A DNA stretch of 14,994 bases. It comes from CAZEYT01 sp964516295 (GTDB lineage: Bacteria > Verrucomicrobiota > Verrucomicrobiia > Chthoniobacterales > Terrimicrobiaceae). Under the pieces are notes generated by a model that ran no database searches, was not told the DNA's origin, and saw only the letters and a list, made by a program, of their open reading frames with translations. Location: contig CAZEYT010000072.1 of NCBI GenBank assembly GCA_964516295.1, forward strand, positions 1 to 14,994. Reading direction: 5' to 3'. Numbering within the stretch: position 1 is the stretch's first letter; each line of letters opens with the position of its first letter. This document shows, in pieces, positions 1 to 6,315 of the stretch. The position numbers were made by a program, and so were the translations under genes.

Positions 1-1
1 C

Positions 2-130
2 TCCCTCGGCGCGCTGCTCGTTCCCGAGGGAAAACTCCACGAGATCCCGAATCTTCCGCCCCCCGTCCTTTCCGTGCCCGGCAAACGCGAGGAGAGATAT
101 TTTCTTTTCCTTCGCGGCACCGGCCACTAA
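2..130 (+). CDS. 3' end of an unidentified protein-coding gene (partial)
   Basis: An open frame runs in from the left edge and stops at TAA (128-130), giving 42 C-terminal residues that end in FLFLRGTGH. The segment is rich in proline in the middle (NLPPPVL) and then basic/acidic (GKREERYF). I do not recognise a family from this tail. It lies only 10 bases before the icd start codon, so the two genes are likely cotranscribed. There is no visible promoter or terminator between them. It could also be a chance open frame, but its position directly upstream of icd on the same strand favours a real gene end. Confidence 0.5.
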   Translation, partial: SLGALLVPEGKLHEIPNLPPPVLSVPGKREERYFLFLRGTGH

Positions 131-140
131 TCAATCCCGC

Positions 141-1394
141 ATGTCTTACGAAAACCTCACGCCACCCGTCGGTGGGAAAATCACGATCAGCAACGGAAAA
201 CTCACGGTGCCGGAGAATCCGGTGATCCCGTTCATTCGGGGCGACGGCACAGGTCGTGATATCTGGGCGGCGAGTGAGCGGGTTTTCGATGCAGCAGTCG
301 AGAAAGCCTATGGCGGCAGCCGGAAGATATCGTGGTTCGAAGTGTTCGCCGGTGAGGCCTCGAAAACAAAGTTCGATACCTGGCTGCCGGATGACACGAT
401 CAAGGCCTTTGACGAGTTTCTCGTCGGAATCAAAGGTCCGCTCACCACACCGGTTGGCGGTGGCATCCGCTCGTTGAACGTCGCTCTCCGCCAGCTCCTC
501 GACCTCTACGTTTGTCTTCGCCCTGTGCAGTACTTTCAGGGCGTGCCGAGCCCGGTAAAGCATCCGGAGAAGGTCGACATGGTGATCTTCCGCGAGAATA
601 CGGAAGACATCTATGCGGGCATTGATTTTGAAGCGGGATCGGAAGCCGCTCTCAAAACACTGGAGTTTCTGAAGGAGAATTTTCCGAAGGAGTTCAAAAA
701 AATCCGCTTTGGGGCGGAAGCCATTGAGACCGTCGGCGTGGGCATCAAGCCGGTTTCCAAGGAAGGAACCCAACGGCTCGTCCGGGCGGCCATCCAATAC
801 GCGCTCGATCAGGGCAAGACCTCGGTGACGCTTGTTCACAAGGGCAACATTATGAAATACACCGAGGGCGCGTTTCGCGACTGGGGCTATGACCTCGCGA
901 AGAGTGAGTTCGGAGCTGTGGAAATTGATGGCGGTCCTTGGTGCAAACTCCCCGGCGGACTGATCATCAAAGACGCCATCGCCGACATCACGCTCCAGCA
1001 GGTCCTCACCCGCCCGGACGACTTTTCGGTCATTGCCACGCTGAACCTCAACGGGGACTATCTCAGTGATGCCCTGGCCGCACAGGTCGGTGGCATCGGC
1101 ATTGCGCCGGGTGGAAACATCAATTACGTCACCGGGCATGCCATCTTTGAGGCGACCCATGGCACGGCACCCAAGTACGCCGACCAAGACATGGTCAATC
1201 CGGGCTCGGTCGTCCTTTCCGGAGAAATGATGTTCCGCTACATGGGATGGAACGAGGCCGCCGATCTAATCATCAAGGGGCTGAACGGCGCGATTGCCAG
1301 CAAGCGGGTCACGTATGATTTTGCACGGCTCATGGACGGTGCCACAAAAATCAAGTGCAGCGAGTTCGGCGACAATATCATCGCCCACATGTGA
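141..1394 (+). CDS. icd: NADP-dependent isocitrate dehydrogenase
   Basis: Oxidatively decarboxylates isocitrate to 2-oxoglutarate with NADP+ in the cytoplasmic TCA cycle. At 417 residues it matches the E. coli-type homodimeric enzyme (416). The substrate loop GPLTTPVGGGIRSLNVALRQ (99-118) is intact and includes Ser111, the equivalent of E. coli Ser113, the residue phosphorylated by AceK. The cofactor site has Lys345-Tyr346, Val352, Tyr392 and Arg396, matching the E. coli residues that select NADP over NAD. The NHG-like motif EATHGTAPKYA (338-348) and the C-terminal KCSEFGDNII are conserved. The ATG at 141 gives the expected N-terminus, but no SD motif precedes it. The gene follows the upstream partial gene by 10 bases and precedes the TMEM14-like gene by 34. 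Identification is close to certain; AceK control is only a possibility. Confidence 0.98.
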   Translation: MSYENLTPPVGGKITISNGKLTVPENPVIPFIRGDGTGRDIWAASERVFDAAVEKAYGGSRKISWFEVFAGEASKTKFDTWLPDDTIKAFDEFLVGIKGPLTTPVGGGIRSLNVALRQLLDLYVCLRPVQYFQGVPSPVKHPEKVDMVIFRENTEDIYAGIDFEAGSEAALKTLEFLKENFPKEFKKIRFGAEAIETVGVGIKPVSKEGTQRLVRAAIQYALDQGKTSVTLVHKGNIMKYTEGAFRDWGYDLAKSEFGAVEIDGGPWCKLPGGLIIKDAIADITLQQVLTRPDDFSVIATLNLNGDYLSDALAAQVGGIGIAPGGNINYVTGHAIFEATHGTAPKYADQDMVNPGSVVLSGEMMFRYMGWNEAADLIIKGLNGAIASKRVTYDFARLMDGATKIKCSEFGDNIIAHM

Positions 1395-1428
1395 CGACTT
1401 CGATTCAAGGCCGGATGGGGGACCAGAT

Positions 1429-1776
1429 ATGAGCACAGGGGCGAAAGCACTCATCTTCCTCGGCTGCTATCTTCTCCTCGCCGGGATCGCGGGCTTTGCC
1501 TCGAACCCCGCCGGAGCCAAGACCGCGCTCGTCTCCGGCGGGACATTTGGAACGCTCTGTATCATCTGCGGGACGCTTTTGGCCCGTGGGATCACTGTGG
1601 CGAGATGGGCCGGGTTGGGAGTAATGGCGCTCCTCACCATCGCGTTTGTCTGGCGGGCGACGGTCGGGTGGATCGCCGTGGCCAACGGACAGGGTGAAAA
1701 GCTTTTCCCGGCTGTTCTGATTTCCAGCATGTTGGTGGCCACCTTGTTGGCGCTTCGGTTTGTTTTGAAACGCTGA
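1429..1776 (+). CDS. Small four-helix membrane protein, TMEM14-like
   Basis: A 115-residue, very hydrophobic protein with four likely membrane helices at about 7-24, 33-51, 57-75 and 93-112. A basic residue sits after the last helix (FVLKR end). The layout resembles the TMEM14/UPF0136 family: a glycine-rich first helix, a Gly/Ser-rich second helix (LVSGGTFGTL), then an arginine and a proline (Arg76, Pro94) before the last helix. The bacterial role of that family is not established. I place the start at ATG 1429, because the longer open frame from 1294 overlaps icd and adds a non-hydrophobic, low-quality N-terminus. A GGGGG run at 1416-1421 could serve as the ribosome site, one of the few here. 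It probably shares the icd transcript. Function is unknown; the family call is moderately sure. Confidence 0.75.
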   Translation: MSTGAKALIFLGCYLLLAGIAGFASNPAGAKTALVSGGTFGTLCIICGTLLARGITVARWAGLGVMALLTIAFVWRATVGWIAVANGQGEKLFPAVLISSMLVATLLALRFVLKR

Positions 1777-1785
1777 GCGTCTGTC

Positions 1786-1810
1786 TGTCGGTAAGCGGAG
1801 ATAAACGACG
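1786..1810. promoter_or_regulatory. Possible secondary operator upstream of the Fic gene
   Basis: TGTCGGTA (1786-1793), 9 bases, then AAACGACG (1803-1810). This has the same half-site spacing as the strong inverted repeat at 1845-1869 but is a weaker match: five of eight positions pair between the arms. A lone extra half-site TGTCGTTA lies at 1825-1832, 20 bases before the half-site at 1845. The arrangement suggests a secondary binding site for the same regulator. With such short arms it could also be chance. Confidence 0.35.
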
Positions 1811-1835
1811 AAGTAGGCCGAGTCTGTCGTTAATA

Positions 1836-1864
1836 TTGACAATGTGTCGTTTTATGCAATTAAA
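1836..1864 (+). promoter_or_regulatory. Possible promoter of the Fic gene, overlapping the operator
   Basis: A perfect -35 hexamer TTGACA lies at 1836-1841. At 17 bases spacing the -10 candidate is ATTAAA (1859-1864), a poor match (three of six). The -35 box overlaps the left arm of the inverted repeat and the -10 lies over its spacer and right arm. A protein bound to the repeat would therefore block polymerase. If used, transcription would begin only some 10-15 bases before the ATG at 1882, giving a very short leader without an SD motif. Confidence 0.35.
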
Positions 1865-1876
1865 CGACAAATTGTC
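1838..1876. repeat. Long inverted repeat, likely operator of the Fic-winged-helix gene
   Basis: The left arm GACAATGTGTCGTTT (1838-1852) and right arm AAACGACAAATTGTC (1862-1876) are complementary at 14 of 15 positions around a 9-base AT-rich spacer. The single mismatch is 1844/1870. The core is TGTCGTTT-N9-AAACGACA. The right arm ends 5 bases before the ATG at 1882, so it covers the place where a ribosome site would be. No T-tract follows, so it is not a terminator. Because the adjacent gene encodes a protein with a winged-helix DNA-binding domain, autoregulation through this site is the natural inference. Confidence 0.75.
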
Positions 1877-1881
1877 ATGTC

Positions 1882-3279
1882 ATGAGCAAAAGGATCTCGG
1901 AAACCGAATTTGACGCCATCGTGGCCGTGATCCGCTCCAACGGGGGCGGTGTCGGCGCCGAAGGGATTCAGGCCGGGCTGACGGTCCAACTTCCTCCGAG
2001 GACGCTGCAACGGCGGTTGAAGGAATTGGAAGATCAAGGTCGGATCTCGAGCCGGGGAGCGAAACGTGGGAAACGCTACTTTTATCGAGACGACGAGACG
2101 GGCGCGGTGCGGGAGAATCCGACTGCTTACCGGAGCCCGGACGTCGCGGAGGAGGAGATTTCGCTCTCGGCGGCCGCCTTGGAGATTCGCTGCCTGATCC
2201 GGGTGCCGCGAGTGGACCGAAAGCCGGTGGGATACAATTCGGCCTTTTTGGAGTCTTATATTCCCAACGAGACCGCCTATCTGCCTGCGGCGATGCGGGT
2301 CGAACTGGCGCGCATTGGGCAGGTTGGCTTGTCCGATCTCCCGGCCGGCACGTATCTGCGGAAGGTTCTCGACCGACTGCTTATTGATCTTTCGTGGAAT
2401 TCCAGCCGCTTGGAGGGCAATACCTACTCGCGGCTGGAGACCGAGCGGCTTTTGGCCGTGGGCGAGAGCGCTGAAGGCCGCGGCACCCGCGAGACGCAGA
2501 TGATTCTTAATCACAAAGGAGCCATTGAGATGCTTGCCGAACAGGCCGGGGAGATCGGGTTCAACCGCTACACGATCTGCAATCTTCATGCCTTGCTTTC
2601 TGACAACCTGCTTTCGGATTCTGCCGCTTGCGGCCGATTGCGCGACCGGGCGGTGGGGATCAGCGGAACGGTCTACCATCCGCTCGAGGTGCCGCAGCAG
2701 GTCGAGCTGTATTTCCAGATGATCCTCGACAAAGCAGAGGCGATCCGGGACCCGTACGAACAGGCTTTCTTTGCGATGGTGCATCTGCCGTATTTGCAGC
2801 CGTTCGAAGACGTCAACAAGCGGGTGTCGCGCTTGGCGGCCAATATTCCGCTGGTGAAGTTCAATCTGTGCCCTTTGTCGTTTGTGGATGTCCCGAAAGA
2901 CGACTACATCAACGCGCTGATCGGCATTTACGAGCTGAACCGCGTGGACTATCTGCGGGAGGTGTTCGACTGGGCGTGTCGGCGCTCCGCGGCGCGGTAT
3001 TCGGCCGTATTGCAGTCGCTTGGGGATCCCGATCCCTTTCGGCTGCGTTATCGCGATCAGGTCGCGGCGTTTGTTCGGTCGGTCGTCGCGGCCGGGTGGG
3101 ACAAAAGCACGGCGTCGCGCTGGATCGCGCGTGAGGCGGGCGAGAAGGTTCCCGAGCACGTCCGGGCGCGCTTTGTGGAGGTGGTGGAGCTGGAGTTGTC
3201 CAGTCTCCACGAGGGGAATATCGCGCGCTACCGGCTCCGGCCTGGCGAGTTCCGGCTTTGGCTCAAAGGCTGGAAGTAG
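1882..3279 (+). CDS. Fic-family protein with N-terminal winged helix and substituted catalytic His
   Basis: A 465-residue, COG3177-like Fic-domain protein. Residues ~5-70 form a winged helix, with recognition helix TLQRRLKELEDQGRI (41-55) and a basic wing (SSRGAKRGKRYF). Residues ~160-370 hold the Fic core. An inhibitory-helix motif of the form S/TxxxE(G/N) is present as SSRLEG (174-179). The Fic loop reads QPFEDVNKRVSR (306-317) against the consensus HPFx(D/E)GNGRxxR. The catalytic His is therefore Gln306 (CAG at 2797), and the glycine is Val311. Asp310, Asn312, Arg314 and Arg317 are kept, and Lys313 resembles the NKR of Doc kinases. Canonical AMPylation needs the His, so this protein is either inactive as a transferase, uses other chemistry, or binds nucleotide for sensing. 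The C-terminus (380-465) is a separate basic helical region. The start is ATG 1882, directly after a long inverted repeat and without an SD motif. No antitoxin gene lies beside it. Family membership is sure; function is not. Confidence 0.9.
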   Translation: MSKRISETEFDAIVAVIRSNGGGVGAEGIQAGLTVQLPPRTLQRRLKELEDQGRISSRGAKRGKRYFYRDDETGAVRENPTAYRSPDVAEEEISLSAAALEIRCLIRVPRVDRKPVGYNSAFLESYIPNETAYLPAAMRVELARIGQVGLSDLPAGTYLRKVLDRLLIDLSWNSSRLEGNTYSRLETERLLAVGESAEGRGTRETQMILNHKGAIEMLAEQAGEIGFNRYTICNLHALLSDNLLSDSAACGRLRDRAVGISGTVYHPLEVPQQVELYFQMILDKAEAIRDPYEQAFFAMVHLPYLQPFEDVNKRVSRLAANIPLVKFNLCPLSFVDVPKDDYINALIGIYELNRVDYLREVFDWACRRSAARYSAVLQSLGDPDPFRLRYRDQVAAFVRSVVAAGWDKSTASRWIAREAGEKVPEHVRARFVEVVELELSSLHEGNIARYRLRPGEFRLWLKGWK

Positions 3280-3361
3280 CGCGGATATCCTCGGGGCAGG
3301 CCCTGTCGGGCGACTCAGGGGGCATCCATCTCGGGCCGTGGCTGCGATGGTTTCCCCGAGT

Positions 3362-3895
3362 ATGAAAAACATCCTTGCTGCCGCCCTGTGCTTTGTCGTT
3401 GTTGGATCCGCTCACGCGGGAACGACCTCGAAGAGCTTTAAACAAACGACAACCATTGAGGAAGAGTGCAACTTCCGGGACATGGAGTTTCAGATCGACG
3501 GCTTCGGAGCCTTTGCGGCGAATCCGGGGTTTGAGACCCACGGTCGGACCCTGAATACCGGCGTCGGTTGCGGGGCGGGGCTGAACTTCTTCTTTGCCCG
3601 TTACTTCGGCGTGGGGGTCGAGGCGCTTTGGTACGGCAACGGCGGATCCGCCGAGCACATGATCAATGGACATGCGTTTTTCCGCTATCCGATTTGCAAA
3701 TGGAATCTTGCGCCTTACATGATGATCGGCGGCGGGTCGGGCTGGGATCACGTCAATGTCGGCTATTTCACGATCGGCGGCGGCATGGAATGGCGTGTGC
3801 ACCGGAATTTCGGTCTCTTCGCCGACAGCCGCGCGTTTCTTGGTGCGCCGGACACGCTGGGGGTTTCCCGTGTCGGCATCCGCTTCGCTTTTTAA
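3362..3895 (+). CDS. Exported protein, probable small outer-membrane beta-barrel
   Basis: A 177-residue protein with a clear signal peptide: MKNILAAALCFVVVGSAHA, with likely cleavage after Ala19. The mature part alternates polar and hydrophobic/aromatic residues and has many glycines (FGVGVEALWYG, YMMIGGGSGW, GYFTIGGGMEW). It ends in GIRFAF. A terminal phenylalanine on a final beta-strand is the usual BAM recognition signal of outer-membrane barrels. The length would suit about eight strands. Three cysteines lie in the mature part before the last strands (36, 70, 112). An in-frame ATG at 3347 adds five residues; I prefer 3362 because it begins the signal peptide cleanly. The gene lies 82 bases after the Fic gene and is closed by a terminator at 3913. 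No specific function is recognisable. Confidence 0.75.
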   Translation: MKNILAAALCFVVVGSAHAGTTSKSFKQTTTIEEECNFRDMEFQIDGFGAFAANPGFETHGRTLNTGVGCGAGLNFFFARYFGVGVEALWYGNGGSAEHMINGHAFFRYPICKWNLAPYMMIGGGSGWDHVNVGYFTIGGGMEWRVHRNFGLFADSRAFLGAPDTLGVSRVGIRFAF

Positions 3896-3912
3896 AAAAA
3901 CCATCTCTCCTG

Positions 3913-3952
3913 AAAAGGCGTCGTCCGGCGGGTGTCGGGCGGCGCCTTTTTT
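3913..3952 (+). terminator. Intrinsic terminator after the exported barrel gene
   Basis: The perfect 8-base outer stem AAAAGGCG (3913-3920) / CGCCTTTT (3943-3950) continues inward as CGTCCG / CGGGCG with one G-T wobble. It is followed by a run of six T. The A-run on the left side means it could also work from the other strand. It separates the exported gene from uvrC and is the only convincing intrinsic terminator in the window. Confidence 0.85.
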
Positions 3953-4006
3953 CTTGGGCAGCCTGGCCTTGAGAGGTGGTGATTTCTCGGCGATAGTTTG
4001 CGATCC

Positions 4007-5557
4007 ATGAGCCAACCCCGTGCTGACTTTCAAGCGATCCTGCGTGATATGCCGCACAAGCCCGGGGTTTACGTGATGCGGGACCGGCTCAATCATGTGA
4101 TCTACGTCGGAAAGGCGCGGGATCTGCGAAAGCGGGTGGGGAGCTATTTCATGCCGTCGCGGAAAATGACGGCCGATCTGAAGACGCGGGCGCTGATCGA
4201 CAGCGTCTGGAGTCTCGAATACCACGTGGTAAAAAGCGAGGCCGAGGCGGTGCTTTTTGAAGGCCGGCTGATCAAGGAATTCCGCCCGAAGTACAATGTC
4301 AGCTTTCGCGACGACAAGCGCTTTCTCCTCGTGCGGGTACATCCGGACGATCCGTTTCCGAGATTCACGCTCACGCGTTTGCGCAAGGAGGACGGGGCGA
4401 GGTATTTCGGGCCGTTTGCCCATTCCGGAGCGCTTCGGGCCACCCTGAATGCGATGCGGAAAAAATTCGGTCTCCGTTCGTGCCGACCGGCCGCGCCCGG
4501 AGAACGCGATTACAAGCATTGCCTCGATCACATTATCAAGAATTGCAGCGCGCCGTGTGTGGCAAAAATTTCGGCGGAGGACTATCGGGCGCGCGTCGAG
4601 GCGGCGTGCGAGTTTCTTGACGGTCAGAGCCGTGAGATGATCCACCAAGTCGAGGCGGAAATGAAGGCGGCGGCAGAGCGCATGGATTTCGAAAAAGCCG
4701 CTCAGCTCAGGAATTTGCTGGGCGACCTGAAAACCACAACAAAGCCGGTCGTTCGCTTCACCCGAAAGTCTTTGCCGACAACGGTCACGCCGGAGTCCGA
4801 CCTTCTCGCGCTGCGCGATGCGTTGCAGCTGGACCGCGTGCCGCGGGTGATGGAGTGTTTTGATATCTCGAACATCTCGTCGACGCACATCGTCGCGTCG
4901 ATGGTGCGCTTTCGGGACGGGGTTCCCGACCGCGCAAATTATCGGAAGTATCGCATCATCGGAACGCCGCATCAGAATGACTTCGCGAGCATGGCCGAAG
5001 TAGTGAGGCGGCGTTATGGCCGTGTGCTCCGGGAGGCGGCGGCAGCCGGGGCGGATGAGTTGAACCAGGAGCCTGTGGGCGAGGCCTTTGCCCGCGTGGC
5101 GGAGGAGGCTCCGGGGGTCGCGTTGCCGGATTTGATTATTGTGGACGGTGGGCGTGGACAGCTTTCGAGCGCTTGCAAGGAACTTCAACGGCTCGGGCTT
5201 CACGAGGTGGCGATCATCGGTCTCGCCAAGGAATTCGAGGAAATCTACCGCCCGGCCCGCCCTTTGCCGCTGCGGTTGCCCGAGGACAGTGGCGCCCTCC
5301 GGCTTTTGCAGAGGATCCGGGACGAAGCGCACCGAACCGCGAACGGATACCATAGTTTGCTACTCTCCAAGCGGGTCCGCGAGAGTGCCTTGGATGACAT
5401 TCCCGGCATCAGCGCGGCGCGCAAACGGGCTCTTCTGGCCAAGTTTGGCTCGGTGGAACGAATCCGCAAAGCGTCGGTGGACGAACTGACGGGTGTCGGC
5501 GGAGTCGGGAGCGAGTTGGCGGCGACGATCAGCGAGCGACTTCGCGCGGGAAGCTAG
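4007..5557 (+). CDS. uvrC: UvrABC excinuclease subunit C, short form
   Basis: Makes both incisions around DNA lesions in nucleotide excision repair. Residues 17-95 are the GIY-YIG nuclease (GVY 20-22, YVG 33-35, Glu85). Four cysteines (159, 172, 180, 184) match the spacing of the proposed iron-sulfur site of E. coli UvrC. The UvrB-binding UVR helices lie at ~208-240 (MDFEKAAQLRN). The RNase H-like nuclease keeps Asp286 (ECFDIS), Asp380 (VDGGRGQ) and His442 (RDEAHR). Tandem helix-hairpin-helix motifs are at ~462-512. At 516 residues it is shorter than usual (about 550-650): only ~45 residues separate the UVR segment from FDIS, against roughly 130-160 in familiar homologues as I recall them. 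All catalytic residues remain. I chose ATG 4007; a TTG at 3998 adds three residues. The stop overlaps that of the convergent gene. Confidence 0.95.
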   Translation: MSQPRADFQAILRDMPHKPGVYVMRDRLNHVIYVGKARDLRKRVGSYFMPSRKMTADLKTRALIDSVWSLEYHVVKSEAEAVLFEGRLIKEFRPKYNVSFRDDKRFLLVRVHPDDPFPRFTLTRLRKEDGARYFGPFAHSGALRATLNAMRKKFGLRSCRPAAPGERDYKHCLDHIIKNCSAPCVAKISAEDYRARVEAACEFLDGQSREMIHQVEAEMKAAAERMDFEKAAQLRNLLGDLKTTTKPVVRFTRKSLPTTVTPESDLLALRDALQLDRVPRVMECFDISNISSTHIVASMVRFRDGVPDRANYRKYRIIGTPHQNDFASMAEVVRRRYGRVLREAAAAGADELNQEPVGEAFARVAEEAPGVALPDLIIVDGGRGQLSSACKELQRLGLHEVAIIGLAKEFEEIYRPARPLPLRLPEDSGALRLLQRIRDEAHRTANGYHSLLLSKRVRESALDDIPGISAARKRALLAKFGSVERIRKASVDELTGVGGVGSELAATISERLRAGS

Positions 5558-6315
5558 TTGTTGGATTTTTCGAGTGCTTCGATAACAAGCTCCGCCGTTT
5601 TCCTGGCCGAGGCCGGGTTTTGGCCGGTGACCAGGCGACCATCGCGGATGGCATTCTCTTGGAAATCGGCGGCCGGCATGACGGTGGCTCCGGCTTTCTC
5701 AAGTTCGGTCTGTAAGAGGAAGGGAACGGTTGACGTGAGACCGACGGCGTCCTCCTCCGCATTCGTGAAGGGCGCGACTTTGCGTCCTGCGACGAGCGGT
5801 TTTCCATTAGAGAGAGTCACCTTCACCAACGCGGCCGGACCGTGACAGACGGCCCCGACGACACCGCCTTGCTCGTAGATTTTTGAAGTGACCGACTGCA
5901 CGTCCTTTGAATCGGCAAAATCCCACATGGTTCCGTGTCCTCCGGCAAAGAAGATGGCGGAGTAGTCGGCCGGGTCAACCTGGTCGAGAGCGAGCGTGTT
6001 TTTGACACCGTCGCGGTCTCCGTCCCTCGCTCCGTAGATTTTCCAAAAGGCGGCGTTTGCAGGGTCATCGAGATCGCGGCTTTTCGGGTCCAGAGGCGCG
6101 ACGCCGCCGCGGGGACTGGCAAGACGAACCGAATATCCGGCGGCTTCGAAGACCTCATATGGATGTGCCGCTTCGGAAAGGAAAAATCCGGTCGGCGTGT
6201 CGGTTGCACCCATCTGTCCGTGGTTTGTGAGGACGAGGAGAATCGGGCGCTTCTCTGCGGCGGCGAGAGGTATAATCGAGAGCAGGGCGGCGAGGAGGAG
6301 AGCGGAAAATCTCAT
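5554..6315 (-). CDS. Exported DJ-1/PfpI-family protein, Hsp31-like
   Basis: A 253-residue member of the class I glutamine-amidotransferase-like superfamily, closest in layout to Hsp31/glyoxalase III (methylglyoxal to lactate, or protein deglycation/holdase activity). The nucleophile elbow GAVCHGP holds Cys157 and His158. The conserved glutamate is Glu48 (FFLSEAAHPYEVF), and the EE at 187-188 lies where Hsp31 places its third triad residue. LVTGQNPASA (228-237) is the typical family tail. Unlike most Hsp31 proteins it begins with a signal peptide (MRFSALLLAALLSIIPLAAA), so it should act in the periplasm or outside. It converges on uvrC, with the two TAG stops sharing the four bases CTAG, and diverges from the flavoprotein gene. 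Family call sure; exact reaction not. Confidence 0.9.
   Translation of the reverse strand: MRFSALLLAALLSIIPLAAAEKRPILLVLTNHGQMGATDTPTGFFLSEAAHPYEVFEAAGYSVRLASPRGGVAPLDPKSRDLDDPANAAFWKIYGARDGDRDGVKNTLALDQVDPADYSAIFFAGGHGTMWDFADSKDVQSVTSKIYEQGGVVGAVCHGPAALVKVTLSNGKPLVAGRKVAPFTNAEEDAVGLTSTVPFLLQTELEKAGATVMPAADFQENAIRDGRLVTGQNPASARKTAELVIEALEKSNN

Noticed and set aside
1882..3279. The Fic gene as a Fic/antitoxin or phd-doc toxin module
   Set aside because: No small antitoxin gene lies on either side, the inhibitory motif is within the protein itself, and the catalytic His is missing, so a classical toxin is not supported.
3301..3320. A possible hairpin (CCCTG / CAGGG) after the Fic gene
   Set aside because: Short stem, no T-tract, and the loop cannot be extended convincingly; not called as a terminator.
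1852..3372. A 506-codon open frame antisense to the Fic gene
   Set aside because: Same GC-driven shadow; its composition is Arg/Gln/Pro-rich and no domain is recognisable, while the sense frame is a clear Fic protein.
3393..3452. TTGTCGTT and AACGACAA inside the exported barrel gene, resembling the Fic operator half-sites
   Set aside because: They are 44 bases apart, lie within coding sequence (FVVV and QTTT codons), and one or so such octamer is expected by chance in this length.
3998..4006. TTG start for uvrC, three residues upstream
   Set aside because: The ATG at 4007 gives the usual short lead into the GIY-YIG domain, and neither start has an SD at proper spacing.
3263..5353. A 696-codon open frame antisense to uvrC and its upstream gene
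   Set aside because: It runs opposite a strongly conserved uvrC and is basic, rich in Arg/Pro/His and without family motifs. Long antisense frames are expected where GC-rich third positions remove stops.
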